A stretch of DNA of 64,000 nt from Gentiana macrophylla (taxonomy: Eukaryota; Streptophyta; Magnoliopsida; Gentianales; Gentianaceae): the NCBI GenBank assembly GCA_026214975.1, contig CM047810.1:93016316-93080315 (forward strand). Reading direction: 5' to 3'. The position numbers and the translations under genes are program-made. Every line of letters starts with the position of its first letter. Position 1 is the stretch's first letter. Shown one piece after another: positions 45,032-55,575 of this stretch. The notes under the pieces were generated by a model that was not told where the DNA came from, did not search any database, and saw only the letters and a list, made by a program, of their open reading frames with translations.

Positions 45032-45932
45032 GTTGATTGAGCGTTATATCGAACTCTGGAAGATTTAGAAATCAAAGAATCAGGAACCCCTCAAGTTTCG
45101 AGTCTTTTCTTATATTTTATTTTATAAAATTTTCGCATAACTTCTGAAAATTTTATAAAATTGGATCTTTATGAAATTTGAGGAGTTTTATAAAAGTTTT
45201 TTTTAGTTTTAATTTAGATGTTTTATAAGAGTTAATATAAATTTATTAAATTTTTATAAGCTTTTTATTAAGTGTTGTAAAGATTTTATTAAATTTTTAG
45301 AAATTGTTATAAAATTATAAGATTTCCTTCAAATTTTATTTTTAAGATTTTAATTAAGTTTTAATCAAGTTTAAATTAAGTTTTATAAGAATTTTTATAA
45401 GTTTTTAAATAAAAATCATAAAAAGTAAAAAAATCGGAAAAAGTAAAAAAAATTAGTAATGGACCGATCCGGCCTTAACCCGGACCGATCCGGGGTTTAA
45501 AAGCATTAAAAAAAGGGACCCCTTTTTCTTCTGCATCTTCTTCTTCCCTAATATTGCCGCCGCACCCCACACCCAAAACCCCACCACTCGAATTTTTTTC
45601 AATTCCTTCCACAAAAATTCACCTCTCACACTAATACACTACTTGATTTCTTCATCATTCTATCTCCTCTCTTCCACAAAAGTTACAAAAATAAAAAAGG
45701 ATCAAAAACAAGCTCCATTTCTTCCGGCGACTTTACCACTTTTCCGGCCTACTTTTCAACGTTTTCAACATTATAGGGTATTATCTAGTTTATTTAGTTA
45801 TCAATTACGTATTTTTCATAATTTTTTAGATTAATTTCAACTGTTTTGATTTTTGAGTGTGTTGTGACATTTTATTTTTTGTTGTTTTTTTGTTATTGTT
45901 GTATTGTTGATTGGCTTTACCAATATCGTAGA
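45032..45932 (+). other. Non-coding spacer in element H before the aORFs
   Basis: Very AT-rich, with many TTTTATAA-type phrases from 45110 to 45440. A GGACCGATCCGG phrase occurs twice at about 45463-45493. A pyrimidine-rich stretch (45515-45620) precedes the aORF, as a leader would. Confidence 0.6.
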
Positions 45933-47465
45933 ATGGCTGAGTAGAGTAGAAAAGTCTCTAAAAAGCGGAAATCGAACATTCATATAGCAACTCCGGTCGT
46001 AGGCACGATAATTTTATCACCTGAAGAAGAAGCCGTAAGCTTCAATAAAACAGCATCACAAGAAGCTAAGAATGCGTATCAAAGAATTTATAGTAAATGT
46101 GATGTTTTGGTTGAAAAGGGATTAGATTTTGATGACTTTGGTGATGAAGTTAAAAATATTTTCACGAGACGACAGTGGTTAGAACTAGCAGCCAGAAGAG
46201 ATGGGGAAATAAATACGACTTTAGTAGCTGAGTTTTATTCGGTTTTGTCTACTTTGTCACAAGATGAGCTTACTAAGTCGCAAACTGTACCCCTAAGAGC
46301 TAGAAATGTTCCTTTTAACCCTGCCGTCATAAATGCAATTTTAGGAGTTGAAGTTTTTCCTGATGATGAAGATTACAGGGTAGTTTGGAATCTAGATGAT
46401 CCTGCAAGTTTTGAACAGACTGCCTTGAGAGCTCAGCACGCTTTTGATTCAACCGCTGTGTGGGTTGAAAATAGATTTAACTACGGGAAGTGTTTTAGAG
46501 GTTTAAGGGCGATTAAACGATTTATTAGCCATAATCTCTATCCTTCTAGTAAACATACTGCTTATGGAAAAGAAGATGTTTGTATCGCTTGGGCGATGGT
46601 AAATGATGTAAAGGTGGATGTTGGAAAAGTAATGTTTAAAAGAATTTTCGAGAGCATTGTCATCGCCAGACCAGGGAGTCATCTGTACTTCCCTTGTTTT
46701 ATCTCAGATTTATGTCGTAGGACGGGAGTACCATTCCTGCCTAATGACAAGTTAGCTCTGGCAGATGAACCGCTGATTGGACCAAGTTTGACTAGGCTTC
46801 CAGATGGTACGATAAGCTCTTTGATCAGAAGCCATCAAACTCAACCAGCTCCACCAGTTTTCACATCTTCTTCTTTTCCTTCTTTTTCTAGTCAGCCTCA
46901 ACAAACTCCTTTCTCCAACACTATCACTTATGATATGTTTCAATCTTTAGTTTCGGACGTTGCACATGGTCAAGCCAACATGGCTTTATATGCTGAGAGT
47001 AATAGGCAGTGGTGTGACGATATTCGTAGAGGTTTAAGAAGGAACGAGCAGTTGCTTCGTAATCCGTATACCTTACCAGACTGGGTAGCACCTATTCCAC
47101 CACCTTCGAGCTTTCATCCAATGTCATATCCTTTTGGGAGCCAATCGAGTGGTACAGGTGTATTTTCGACAGGTATTCAGAGACCCGCGATGTCTAGTTG
47201 GGGAGGATTCACTGAGTTTGCGCATATCACTACTGGCATGAGTTCGATGGGTCTTGATAGTTCGATCCAGGACCCGACGACTCTGATTCAATCACCGACT
47301 TCTCGATCGTTTCGAGTTCGAGCTTTCATGTTGATCCTGAGGAAGATTTTGAAGAAGATTGAATTTCATGACTTTGTTCGATTAAACATTTTTACTGCAC
47401 GTTTTATTCGACATTTTCATTTAGATTTTGGTTTATTTTCGTTTTCGTTTATTTTCATTTTATAA
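45933..47465 (+). pseudogene. First aORF of element H (early stop)
   Basis: ATG at 45933 is followed by TAG as the fourth codon; the frame then stays open for about 507 codons to 47465. A basic stretch (SKKRKS) follows the stop. The conserved domain covers EKGLDFDDFG, INTTLVAEFYSVL, ARNVPFNPAVINAILG, FRGLRAIKRFISHNLYPSS, KEDVCIAWAMVNDVKVDVG and LYFPCFISDLCRRTGVPF, a pattern I know from the 'putative plant transposon protein' group. The C-terminal half is Pro/Ser/Phe-rich and looks disordered. It is paralogous to the next ORF. The function is unknown. A later in-frame start could give a shorter protein. Confidence 0.75.
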
Positions 47466-47901
47466 TCGTTTTATCGAAATATGATTTTCATTTTAAATCG
47501 TTTTAATTTTTATAAACTATAAAAACCCAAAAATAATTTTGTATCATTAGTGAATCATTTTCAACATTTTAATCGTTTTATCGGTATCATATTAAATATT
47601 TTGAAAGTACGTTTCATTATTCAACTTGTGAGGTAAAGAAACAAAACCAGAATTGAATTTTACCTCTGTACTCGGTGAAAAGATAATTGAGGCCGGACCG
47701 GTCCGGCCTATTCTCGGCCCGAGCCGTGAAGAAAAGAGGGATGAGTCATTCTAGAGTTCGTCTAATGCAGCCACGTATGTTTTATTTACTTCTATTAAAG
47801 GAAAGGCAGCCATGAAGTAAACTTTGCCATTCCTTTCACTTTCTATCTTGTTACTTTTATTTTATTACTTTCATCTGTTTTAAATTTTTCATCTGTTTTA
47901 A
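47466..47901 (+). other. Spacer between the two aORFs of element H
   Basis: AT-rich and non-coding. It contains an extended palindromic CGG phrase, AGGCCGGACCGGTCCGGCCT, at about 47690-47709. Confidence 0.65.
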
Positions 47902-48732
47902 ATGTCAAACCAATCCTCGCCATCTGTTAATTCATATGAGCCTAACACACCGGATGCTCCGGAGTCTCAAGCTTCTACTCAGAATATAATTTTACACCCT
48001 CGTTTTGCTAATTCTCCAATCCAGTTGGAGAAAGGTTTGAATTTCGATAAGCTAGATAGATGGGGTAAAACTGTTATTCGAGGATTTGGTTGGAAGAAGT
48101 TTGTAAGTGCGCCAAGAGGAAGAATAAATATCTCGATTGTTCGGGAATTTTATTCTGCCTTAATGACGACACCTATGACTGACATAACTCAAATTGTCTC
48201 AGCAAGAGGATTGGCTGTTCCCTTCTCTTCGTCTATTATAAACCAACTTTTTGAAATTCCTCCTGTTACGCTGCAACATTTCGAGATGAAATGGGGACTA
48301 CAAAATCCATATAATCATTTGAATAAAGTACATGAGTCTTTCCAATATCTTTTTCCACTTTTTGACACAAATCACGATATGTCTACACGTGCTTTACTTC
48401 CACACCTAAAGTCGTGGAAACATTTTATTAACTCTAGGGTGTATCCTACTTGGGATTTCGGGAGCCTTAGTGAGAATGAAATGCTTCTGCTATATGCTTT
48501 GACATTTGGTGAATTTGTGGATTGGGGTATTTTAATTCAGAGGACGGTGTTGGAATTTGCAATAACAAGGGGCAGTAGGGGGAAGCCTATGCCTTCTTCG
48601 TCGATGATTTCAAGATTGTGTGTTCAAATGAATGGAGTTGAAGAGCTTGAGACGGATGAAATTTTTCTGTCTAGAGATAATAGAGTTGGCTTGTTACCGG
48701 TTGATACATCGGGTTGTTCGTCAACAATTTAG
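47902..48732 (+). CDS. Second aORF of element H (intact)
   Basis: An uninterrupted 276-codon frame from ATG 47902. After a Ser/Pro-rich N-terminus (about 45 residues) it follows the same order as the first aORF: EKGLNFDKLD, INISIVREFYSAL, ARGLAVPFSSSIINQLF, HLKSWKHFINSRVYPTWDFG, SENEMLLLYALTFGEFVDWG, then SSSMISRLCVQMNG. The two proteins are clear paralogs but strongly diverged. This one lacks the long Pro/Ser-rich tail. I see no signal peptide, membrane segment or catalytic motif. It lies between pol and the 3' LTR and is the only intact accessory gene of H. Confidence 0.78.
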   Translation: MSNQSSPSVNSYEPNTPDAPESQASTQNIILHPRFANSPIQLEKGLNFDKLDRWGKTVIRGFGWKKFVSAPRGRINISIVREFYSALMTTPMTDITQIVSARGLAVPFSSSIINQLFEIPPVTLQHFEMKWGLQNPYNHLNKVHESFQYLFPLFDTNHDMSTRALLPHLKSWKHFINSRVYPTWDFGSLSENEMLLLYALTFGEFVDWGILIQRTVLEFAITRGSRGKPMPSSSMISRLCVQMNGVEELETDEIFLSRDNRVGLLPVDTSGCSSTI

Positions 48733-50625
48733 ATGGTGTTGGTTGTTAGTTTATGATAGTTTAAGTTTTTAATAAGTTAACTTAAGTTAAGTTAGTAGTA
48801 ATAAGTTTATGTTTTTTTTTAAGTGTAATCGTTTATCTTGTTTAATATATATGTTTCTGTTTTTTTTAAAGTTTTTTTTATTTATTTAATAATATACGCT
48901 AAGAATGAACTCAGAATAATAACGATAATAGATAATTTTAATTTTATTTTCAAACCTACTTTTTTTTTACTCTTTGAACATCGGGACGATGCCACTTCGT
49001 AAGTGGGGAGTAGAGTTAGGTTAGAAAATTCATTAAAATTTTCGAAAAAATAGTTATAAATTATAAAATTATCAAATTTTTTATTACTTATTTTTAATTT
49101 TTTAGATAAATTAAGTAGTTAATATATAAATATGAATAAAAAATGATATAATTTGGAAGAATAAGTTTTTAAAGTATATTAGATATATTATAATTATATT
49201 TTATGTCTAATTTAGATTTTAACGAGATTTTAAGTTTATATAATTGAATAATCAATGTTAGATATTGTTTTCATGAAATTATATAGGTATGTTGATAATT
49301 ATAAGTAAAATTTTAGAATAATTTTCTTTTCAATATGAATTATGAGTTTGGAATTGGACTAGGGATGACGATTTTTGGCACCACAAAAATATAACTATAG
49401 TCAAATAGCCTACCTAAATAAATTTCCAATTTTTGTTCCTACTTCAGCCTTGATTAGAGTGATCAAGACCTCACTCGAAATTGCCATTGTGATTAACTAG
49501 AAGTAACCAACCTTTAGCTAATTTTGGTCTACATTTCCTTGAAATTCCGCAAGTTTGTACGTACTTATGAAAAGAGATGAAGACATAAAAGCTAAGTTTT
49601 GGTGTATGCTGAGATTGGAAAAATTAGATAAGTATTAGTATATTCGATATTACCTCATGACACTTGCAAGATAGTCGATTTTGGTAATGAGTTAGGATAT
49701 GTTAATATTCTATTTTAAGAACGAAGCACCATATCTACACAGAATTAATCAAATACCAGGTATCTTCCTTATCTGTGATCGACAACTTAAAAATAAAAAG
49801 AACATATCGGTTATAGCTACCAATGATTTGAGTGCAGTAGGGTGTTATCACGAAATGTCATATATCACTATGAGGTATAAAAGCTCCCGATTGCCTGATG
49901 ATAGTAGTCCAGCTAGGGTATTATCTCGAAATGTCCTATTGCTGGGAATGAAGGCATAGAATGAAAAAGAAAAAGTCGAATCATAAGATCTCAAGAATGA
50001 TTACAAGTTTAAGGAAACCGGACTTGTAATTTTCGATCGAAAGAGTAGTACTCCGATCAATCTTGATGAAGCAATGCTTGTAAGTTTGATTTTCTACACA
50101 CACTCACGCTTTTAGTTCTTAATTTGTTAAAAAAAAAATTAAAAAAAAAAGAGAGAAAATCTGAAAAATAGAGGGAATAAAATAGGATGCTATTAATCGA
50201 TGATTGTTTTTTGATCAAGAATATGAAGATGTAGGTACGTACGACTTGCCTCTTTCTCTTTTTGATTTCTTTTTTTCCGATTAACCAACATCTTGAGCCT
50301 AAACTTTATAAGCCATTTTTGTCGACTACCTGACCATGTTTCCAATTCCAGGATTTCATAATAGTTGCGATTAAAAATAATTCTAATATTTTATTTATAC
50401 TTATTAAGTGTTACATGTACAATTTCATCTAAATAATATTTGATGTTTAAGCTATTTAAGTTATATACACTTTTTGTCTTCTTACAATTTTAAATTAGAA
50501 TAAGTAATATATTTATAATATTGACAATATAAATTACATTAAAAATTATAATCTGATCAATTATATTATCTTTTATTACCGCTTATTTTTGCTCGAGGAC
50601 GATCAAAAGCTAAGTGGGGAGTAGT
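48733..50625 (+). other. 3' non-coding region of element H
   Basis: AT-rich, without a supported gene. A block at about 49355-49560 (GGGATGACGATTTTTGGCA, AAATAGCCTACC, TTGGTCTACATTTCC) is shared with elements C and J. Positions 50129-50237 recur as filler at 52296-52405. It ends with a hairpin and the AGTGGGGAGTAG purine tract. Confidence 0.7.
50588..50625 (+). promoter_or_regulatory. Hairpin plus polypurine tract before 3' LTR of element H
   Basis: TTTGCTC-GAGGAC-GATCAAA (50588-50607), one mismatch in the 7-bp stem, followed by AGCTAAGTGGGGAGTAGT and the LTR start TGATATAC. Confidence 0.7.
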
Positions 50626-52295
50626 TGATATACTACTTTTATATGATTAAATATACGTTATATTATTATGTTTTATCAACGAATTCTATATAAAATATAT
50701 GAAATTATGATATAAATGATATGAAATGTTAATCTTTATAGTTTAGTATAGTTAGTAGTAAAACTTAGTAATAATAGTAAAAAGTTATCATTTTGTACCG
50801 ATTTTAGTAAATCGGAATGTCGTGTCAGATTTACGTGGGTATTTGTGGTATTTTATTGCAGATTTATAAGCCGAGACCCCGAGAATCGACATGTTGAAGT
50901 ATAATCATATCTCTGGAGGGAGTTAGAGAATGTCACGAGCTTAAGTGGTCAAGTGGTCAAGTGGTCAATCGAAGTGATCAAGTGGCTAATCGATTTGATT
51001 TAGTGGTAATCAAGAAATGTCTTCGACAAACGAATGGCTCATCAAAACGACATTTTCTGAAGAAGAGTCCTTCATGAAAGTTGTAGATTTTTCCAAGAGC
51101 TTTCCGATGCCTCTTGAATCATGTTGATTGGAGATCCAGAACTCGAGATATGAATTTTATAAGTTATATATAATTATAATTATATATATAATCCTCGCAC
51201 ATGCTGATTAATCATGGGGGATGGATTCAATCATTAGACCGGCCCAGTCTGGCTGTGACCCGGCCCGGTCCGGCCCTCCTCCAACTTTCTATATAAGGAG
51301 CATCAGTGCAAGCAGATCGAAGTGTACCAATATATATATATACAATATCCTATATATATATTCTATATCTTTTCTTTTTATTTTAGTAGTTTGTAAATAG
51401 GCCTTATGCCAAAAATAATAATACCATAGTATCATTGTAATGCTCGGGAAATTATCAGAAGTTCGGTGTTGTTGAAGTCGTTGTAATGTCCGGAAGAATA
51501 CGACCTCTAATTCAGCATTTGTAATCGGGTAAATTTTCTAAAGTATTTATGTTTGTTATTTTTATCTTTTTAGTTGTTATAATGTTTTTAAGTTAAATTT
51601 AATAACTAGACAAAGTTATGTAATAGTTTTATGTCGATCTTTTTGGTAAAGGAATGCTGTCTAAGTAAAATTTTACTAAAATTGAGTTAATTGAATCTTT
51701 TTCTATTTGCAACGTATTGATAATATTCGGATTGACGTAATTAACCAAGATGAATCGCAACATATAACCTAATGATGAACTGACCAGAGAAGTTAGGATA
51801 TGAGATAAAAGATAGAAAAACCGGAGGGTAAAATTGGCCGTGCGAAAGCGTGACAACGGAATCCTATTTCCTACCCGGGGGCAAATTTGTCTTGTGAAAG
51901 ATTAATCTTATTAAATTTGTGCTCAAGATCGTAATAATGTTAAAATCAACGGTTTAATTGAAACTAACACCGGAAAGTTAAATCGATCCGCCTGACAACC
52001 GGAGCCTTTTGAATAACATCGGCCGTCTGACAAACGGAATAACCTCTTTTATCCGGGGTAGATTTGTACTGTACTGTTCGAGACTAACCGAGATTAGCAT
52101 GGGGCGGTTGTGGAGATTAAGCGATGACAATTTGACATATGACAATTTCATATTTCGTGTGAGGAGGAATTGTTAACCTCTCGAGTGCACCGTTTCATTT
52201 ACTCAATTGGACCTAATAATAAAGGAAAGATCGAGCACATTCCGTTTCTTTGGAAAAGATCGTATAAATCAATTATATAAACTTTGGCTAGTTCT
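50626..52295 (+). repeat. 3' LTR of element H, truncated
   Basis: Matches 28148-29822 closely, including the TATA box. It ends about 400 bp short of the 5' LTR's end, just before the position of the (TA)n run. Confidence 0.9.
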
Positions 52296-52405
52296 AAAAA
52301 AAAACTAAAAAAAAAAGAGAGAGAAAATCTGAAAAATAGAGGGAATAAAATAGGATGCTATTAATCGATGATTGTTTTTTGATCAAGAATATGAAGATGT
52401 AGGTA
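52296..52405 (+). repeat. Filler DNA copied from 50129-50237
   Basis: About 110 bp, nearly identical to the internal H sequence 2.1 kb upstream, joins the truncated LTR to the resumed RT of element F. Both junctions show short shared bases (A run, GTAGGTA). Confidence 0.85.
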
Positions 52406-53380
52406 TGGAAAGATCTATCCTTATTGTGTATGTGGATGATATCATCCTCACTGGTGATGACTCTACTGAGATCCAGAATTTGAAGACTCTACTGGCAAAG
52501 GTCTTTCAAGTCAAGGATTTGGGCTATCTTAAATACTTCCTTGGTATGGAAATTGCAAGAAACAACCGGGGTATCTCTATCTCTCAAAAGAAAATATGTC
52601 TTTGGACTCTTTGAAGGAAGCTGGTATCTTTGGGATGCAAACTCGCTTGTATCCCAGTAGACCCAAGTAATACCTACTGTTGCATGGTGACATTCTTTGT
52701 CGGGAAGGATCAATATCGAGAGACTTGTAAGGAAACTCATTTATACGTCCCATACAAGACTGATATTGCATATGGAGTCGATCTGGTGAGCCAGTTCATG
52801 CATTGCCCTACTGAGCAACATTGGGATGCTGTGAACAGGATACTGAGGTACTTAAAATCCACTCATGGCCAAGGCTTACACTTCACCAAGTCTGCTGAGA
52901 GATCTATCAAGGTTTACACCGATGCCGATTGAAATTTGGGTGTCACATAGATGAGAAGGTCTACTCATCAAGTTCTTGTTCTTATGTATGGGGAAATCTT
53001 GTCACCTGGAGAAGCAAGAAACAACCTACTGTCTCCAGAAGCAGTGCTGAATCTGAACTTAGGGCACTTGTTTTGGGTATTTGTGAAGCTCTATGGATAA
53101 AAAGGGTCCTGACTGAACTTTAGCAGCCTATTCAGCAACCTATCACACTCTGCTGTGACAATAACTCAGCATTATGCATGGCAGAGGATCCAGTCCATCA
53201 TGATAAAACCAAACATGTGGACATTGACAGACACTTCCTAAAGGAGAAGATTGATGCCAAGATTATTCAACTCCGAGACGTTCTCCTCGTGGACTGAACG
53301 CCGACATTCTCACCAAGGCTATTCCACCACTTATGTTTAGCAGACTTAGTAGCAAACTTGGCTGTATAAACATATACAAC
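52406..53380 (+). pseudogene. RT end and RNase H of element F, resumed
   Basis: Starts just before the catalytic YVDDIILTGDD (about 52429) and reads FQVKDLGYLKYFLGMEIA. Frameshifts follow from 52595. RNase H pieces include FMHCPTEQHWDAVNRILRYLKS (from 52795) and, from 52929, YVWGNLVTWRSKKQPTVSRSS with AESELRAL. Later pieces (CDNNSALCMAEDP, HHDKTKHVDIDRHFLKEK) are in another frame. Compared with G, about 0.66 kb of RT before YVDD is missing. Confidence 0.85.
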
Positions 53381-53395
53381 CCAGTTTGAGGGGGG

Positions 53396-53704
53396 TGTGG
53401 AAAATATTACATATAAAATAGTATGTAATATTTATTTATTTGGTGTATACATTATTTGTACACTTTATTTGTAACGGACATATTAATTGTGGTACATATA
53501 AACAATTAATATGTCAAACTCTAGTTACTTTATGTCATAGACATACTTTTACTTTTTAGAGTAAAAGCTTGCCGCCCATATCTAGTGGCCGCCCAAGCTA
53601 GCTAGTATCTCCCATCAATTGTAGCTATTTATACCTCTTTCATTTGATGAATAAACTAAGTTGAAGTTTACTCAAGTATAATTTACTTTCTCAAACTCTC
53701 TTCA
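53396..53704 (+). repeat. 3' LTR of element F
   Basis: Follows the GAGGGGGG purine tract; 309 bp, 3 differences from 20284-20592. Followed by GTTTG at 53705-53709. Confidence 0.95.
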
Positions 53705-53709
53705 GTTTG

Positions 53710-55575
53710 TTAGATTCTTGAAATCGGGAAGGGACAGTTATACTGTTGCATCCTTTCTGATAGAGTCCAAGAACAGCAAAACCTTGAACCTTGAAGTACA
53801 TTTACTCAAGGTAGTTACTAACTGATTAAAATCAGACCACATCCAACATCGGTTGTTGGTGATAACACTAAATACTACTAAACTAGATCAGACTTTCGAT
53901 CCACCCAGTAAGTATTGGAGTATGGTTTATCCATTACCCATTACAGGTTCTGCGGACTTTGTAGTCTGAGGATCGATTGATGACCTATGGCTCTTTTGTG
54001 AGCAGTATAGGATTCTGATTATAGAGGTTGGTTTAATAGCCATAGCCCTGTGAATGGAGTTCGGTACTCGATTCATTCATGCTCTTGTAGAACCACTGAG
54101 CGTCTCAGGCCCGAGTGGGAGTAATTGGATCTACACGGAAAGAGTAGAATGAATTGGAAAGTTTATCTTTCAGAGCAAAGCTTGAGTGGTCTAGGGGTAA
54201 TTCCCTAAGAAGTAGAGAGTTAATCAGACCTTGGACTCTCTTACCACTTAGTATTGCATGATTTCGTTCAAAATCAGAAAATAGGGGTGATTCCCTGAGA
54301 CTTTCTTGCCAAACAAACTATGTCTGGATTCATTCGAAACAGAAGGGTATTGCCTTATGAACTTATGACATGATGACTGTCAAGGCTTATGTCCTTTGTG
54401 GATAAAAAGCAAACCTCTCGGTCACTGGAAGTCATATATTTCTACAGTATGTGGATTTGACCAGAATATTGATAAGTCTTTTGTAGACTGGATATCAATT
54501 ATTAGTACAGTAGTGAATATATACATACATTAGTGTTTGTGAAAGATAACACTGCACCAGTTGGAATCAACATGGGTGTGTTATCTGAAGTCAAAATCTG
54601 ACAAGGCCACAATTCTCTGCAACAGAGATTTGGACAACATCCTAAAGAGGTTGACTCGGTCGAATTCATTAGAATCGATCCTTTGGTTTCCCATCCATCT
54701 TATTGGTTAAGATGATGCATCTATGTATGCAACATTCAATGAGGAAGTTCTACCCTATGCCTCAGGAATGACTCTCTAAATCTTCGGATCAAGAGAAATG
54801 GGATAGATTCTCTTTCTAGTAAGAGATGGTCAGGTTATTGAACGTCAACTTTGATCGAATCTTAGATTCGGCGGTTAACAAAGCAAGTTTAGTATGTCCT
54901 TTAGTATCTTGAAGAGAAGGGGGAGTAATATGCAGACATATTCATGCGTGAACTTGGATATGTGTGATACACTGATTTTGATTTTAATTCAGATTGAGGA
55001 TGATCGTTAAGTCGAACTCAGGCTCAGTGTTTACTCTTGTGTTTCAGCTATTGCCTGGAGGAATCCAGCAACGCCAACTCGACTTTAACTAGTTGGGTGA
55101 TTAGCGGCTTTTGTAGTAGCTAGAGAGGCGATATAGCTTAAGGATTTCCTTTTCATATCTGGGAGTGATTCTAGATTTGGAAGCCGATACCACATCATTG
55201 TGCACACGATGGAGGGGTAGCTTATAAGGATTTTCGAAATCACTAGAGGTCAAAAGCATATTGGGAAAGTACCACATGATTAGATGGACCGGTAACGTTT
55301 CGATTCTACGGATCGTCTCAAGCCGACAACCTGACTAATCATTAAGACCCATGATATTTAGATGTAGGTACTCCCCGAGTCACTGACCTATCCTACGACG
55401 GCACACTCGGAGTGTACTTTGCCATCTGTAATGGTTATGATATGCTTAATGGGTACTAGAATACGGGATGGGTCTCCATTGCTTTAGAGCAAGTGGATGA
55501 TGTAGTTTGTTGTAGTTTAAATAATAGGGTGTGCTCTAAAACAATTAATCACATGCTTTCGTGCAAGTGGGAGAT
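53710..55575 (+). other. Internal region of element E, 3' part (non-coding)
   Basis: I find no protein domain in any frame. It ends with a GTGGGAGAT purine tract before the 3' LTR. A segment near 55365-55425 repeats the CACTGACCTATCCTACGACG motif seen at about 17990 in the 5' part. A short GGGAGTAATTGGAT-type pattern recurs loosely. Confidence 0.75.

Larger units (their letters stand above)
28148..52295 (+). mobile_element. Element H: very large Athila-like gypsy element with two aORFs
   Basis: 5' LTR 28148-30219 and a 3'-truncated LTR at 50626-52295; primer site TGGCGCCGTTGCCGGGGA; gag, protease, RT, RNase H, integrase, a small Cys-containing ORF and two tandem aORFs. Without the CACTA insertion it is about 16 kb, large for an Athila-type element. 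It lies in F's RT region; its right end and about 0.66 kb of F are missing and a 110-bp filler sits at the scar. Confidence 0.88.
20284..53704 (+). mobile_element. Element F: copia retrotransposon hosting G and H
   Basis: Two 309-bp LTRs (20284-20592 and 53396-53704) with 3 differences, GTTTG duplications, a TGGTATCAGAGCC primer site and a GAGGGGGG polypurine tract. Its own sequence, after removing G and H, is only about 4.3 kb: gag, a broken protease-integrase stretch, a resumed integrase/pre-RT part and the RT end plus RNase H. About 0.66 kb of RT is missing at the H insertion. Confidence 0.92.
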
